Source: Candidatus Falkowiibacteriota bacterium
Lineage (GTDB): Bacteria; Patescibacteriota; Patescibacteriia; Patescibacteriales; GWC2-42-12
Assembly (NCBI GenBank): GCA_016208065.1
Contig: JACQYU010000103.1
Location: forward strand, 1 to 5,398
DNA: 5,398 nt
Reading direction: 5' to 3'
Position 1 is the first letter of the stretch, and each line of letters begins with the position of its first letter. A program made the position numbers and the translations under genes. Below the pieces are notes generated by a model that was not told the origin of the DNA, did no database searches, and was given only the letters and a program-made list of their open reading frames with translations. Below are positions 4,759-5,398 of the stretch, piece by piece.

Positions 4759-5398
4759 TTATTTGCCAATGAATATAGTTCCGTTATTTTTTTTGCCTGC
4801 CTGCTTTATTATTTTTTTAATCATCTCTTTGGTTACGTCGCGGCCGCCTAAGCCGACAATGAAACTTGAAATATTAGCGTTAGTTTTTCCTTGGGCAACG
4901 GCTTTAATTTCTAAGGCCAGCGTACCAATAGCTCCGAGCGAGACAGACTTATCTATGACCGCGATGTTTTTTACCGGTTTGATTATTTTTAAAATTTGTT
5001 CAGCCGGAAAGGGGCGGAAACATTTAATTTTTAAAACGCCAACCCTCTTATTAAGAGGGGGAACGGCATCTTTAATCGTGCCGCAGACCGAGCCCATGGC
5101 AATAAGGATGGTATTTGGTTTTTTTGGGCCAATATATTCAATTAGGCCGTTGTCAACTCGAGATCCTATCGCTCCGCTGGCGCTACGCTCCAGGATGACA
5201 GAAGCGTTAAAATTTTTATATTCCTGGTCGATAGTTTTTAGGCTAGCGGTTAAATCTTCATGCAGTTCCTGCCTGATTTCCATATAATGCGCGGGGGTAA
5301 CCAGCGCTCCCAAAGTAACCGGATTTTCAGGATCTAGAAATTGACCCGGCTCCGGCTTATAATCCGGCAGATATTTTTTAATTTGTTCGGCGCTAGGT
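4759..5398 (-). CDS. porA: Pyruvate:ferredoxin oxidoreductase, alpha subunit (C-terminal half, 5' end outside the window)
   Basis: About 212 residues of PorA, which pairs with PorB to form the pyruvate-binding and TPP-using core of the enzyme. The frame stays open to the window edge (PSAEQIKKYLPDYKPE, then LDPENPVTLGALVTPAHYMEIRQE), so the TTG at 5313 is internal and the true start is upstream. Recognised blocks are DPENPVTLGALVTPAHYMEIR, NGLIEYIG, ILIAMGSVCGTIKDAV, VGVLKIKCFRPFP (partner/CoA-domain region) and NIAVIDKSVSLGA. A full PorA is near 390 residues, so the C-terminal half is present. Two segments depart from the family pattern and coincide with palindromic repeats: SVILERSASGAIGS (5161-5202) before NGLIEYIG, and VPPLNKRV (about 5041-5064) before GVLKIK. 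Both keep the frame. It is the first minus-strand gene seen; gamma and delta subunits would be expected further upstream but are not in view. Confidence 0.94.
   Translation of the reverse strand, partial: PSAEQIKKYLPDYKPEPGQFLDPENPVTLGALVTPAHYMEIRQELHEDLTASLKTIDQEYKNFNASVILERSASGAIGSRVDNGLIEYIGPKKPNTILIAMGSVCGTIKDAVPPLNKRVGVLKIKCFRPFPAEQILKIIKPVKNIAVIDKSVSLGAIGTLALEIKAVAQGKTNANISSFIVGLGGRDVTKEMIKKIIKQAGKKNNGTIFIGK
5043..5061. repeat. G/C-tract hairpin repeat inside porA
   Basis: CCCTCTT (5043-5049), loop ATT, AAGAGGG (5053-5059) is a perfect 7-bp hairpin followed by two more G. On the minus strand it reads CCCCCTCTTAATAAGAGGG and is translated as PPLNKR inside PorA, where relatives usually have a helical segment of the type DELREKGKK. 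The resemblance to the C-tract at 1587-1613 in porB suggests a shared repeat family. Confidence 0.6.
5161..5200. repeat. Palindromic repeat inside porA (AGATCCT...AGGATGACA type)
   Basis: On the plus strand the 40-base unit begins AGATCCTATCGCTCCG and ends CGCTCCAGGATGACA. ATCCT (5163-5167) and AGGAT (5192-5196) are inverted, and CGCTCC occurs twice inside (5169-5174 and 5186-5191). This resembles the widespread TGTCATCCTGAGCG...AGGATCT intergenic repeat type. Read on the minus strand in the porA frame it gives SVILERSASGAIGS, a stretch not seen in ordinary PorA between the helix ending YKNF and NGLIEYIG. Family assignment is by resemblance; the in-frame reading is directly visible. Confidence 0.75.

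Noticed and set aside
4745..5287. Plus-strand open frame opposite porA
   Set aside because: It is antisense to a clearly conserved enzyme and its protein resembles no family I know; an antisense shadow.
5311..5313. TTG as start of porA
   Set aside because: Upstream codons encode LDPENPVT and further PorA-like residues to the window edge with no stop.

Overview
The window looks like a piece of a small-genome, uncultivated bacterium of the Candidate Phyla Radiation (Patescibacteria, probably Parcubacteria-like). That placement is an inference. It rests on VirB2-type pilin domains of the kind common in those genomes, very tight AT-rich junctions with no clear Shine-Dalgarno sequence before any visible start, exclusive use of TAA stops (all seven visible genes), and many short palindromic repeats between and inside genes. 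No in-frame TGA is used as sense, so nothing points to a recoded genome.

Layout. Positions 1-633 (+) are the 3' end of rpoC (RNA polymerase beta'). A convergent intergenic region (634-941) holds a long inverted repeat (689-789), a strong bidirectional terminator (833-878) and a palindromic repeat (888-952) that runs into the end of porB. Everything else is on the minus strand and reads, in transcription order: porA (pyruvate:ferredoxin oxidoreductase alpha, C-terminal half, 5398-4759), a secreted T4SS pilin-like protein with a Cys-rich ectodomain (4628-3696), a T4SS pilin fused to a lytic transglycosylase (3535-2342), a DUF4258-like small protein (2337-2122), a DUF2283-like small protein (2117-1908), and porB (1892-942).

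How the genes fit together. PorA and PorB are two subunits of one enzyme that oxidises pyruvate to acetyl-CoA and CO2 and reduces ferredoxin. Here they are split by about 2.9 kb carrying two unrelated modules: an envelope/pilus module combining VirB2-like and VirB1-like parts, and a two-gene module resembling a toxin-antitoxin pair. The two pilin proteins share a nearly identical two-helix membrane core and must be paralogues.

Most unusual points: (i) the pilin-transglycosylase fusion; (ii) the split por operon; (iii) three repeat-like stretches read in frame inside porA and porB, plus a fourth that supplies the last codons of porB, which resembles the Rickettsia palindromic element phenomenon; (iv) a structured intergenic element at 3584-3691 that can fold as a three-way junction followed by a further hairpin. 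No rRNA, tRNA, CRISPR array or insertion sequence was seen.
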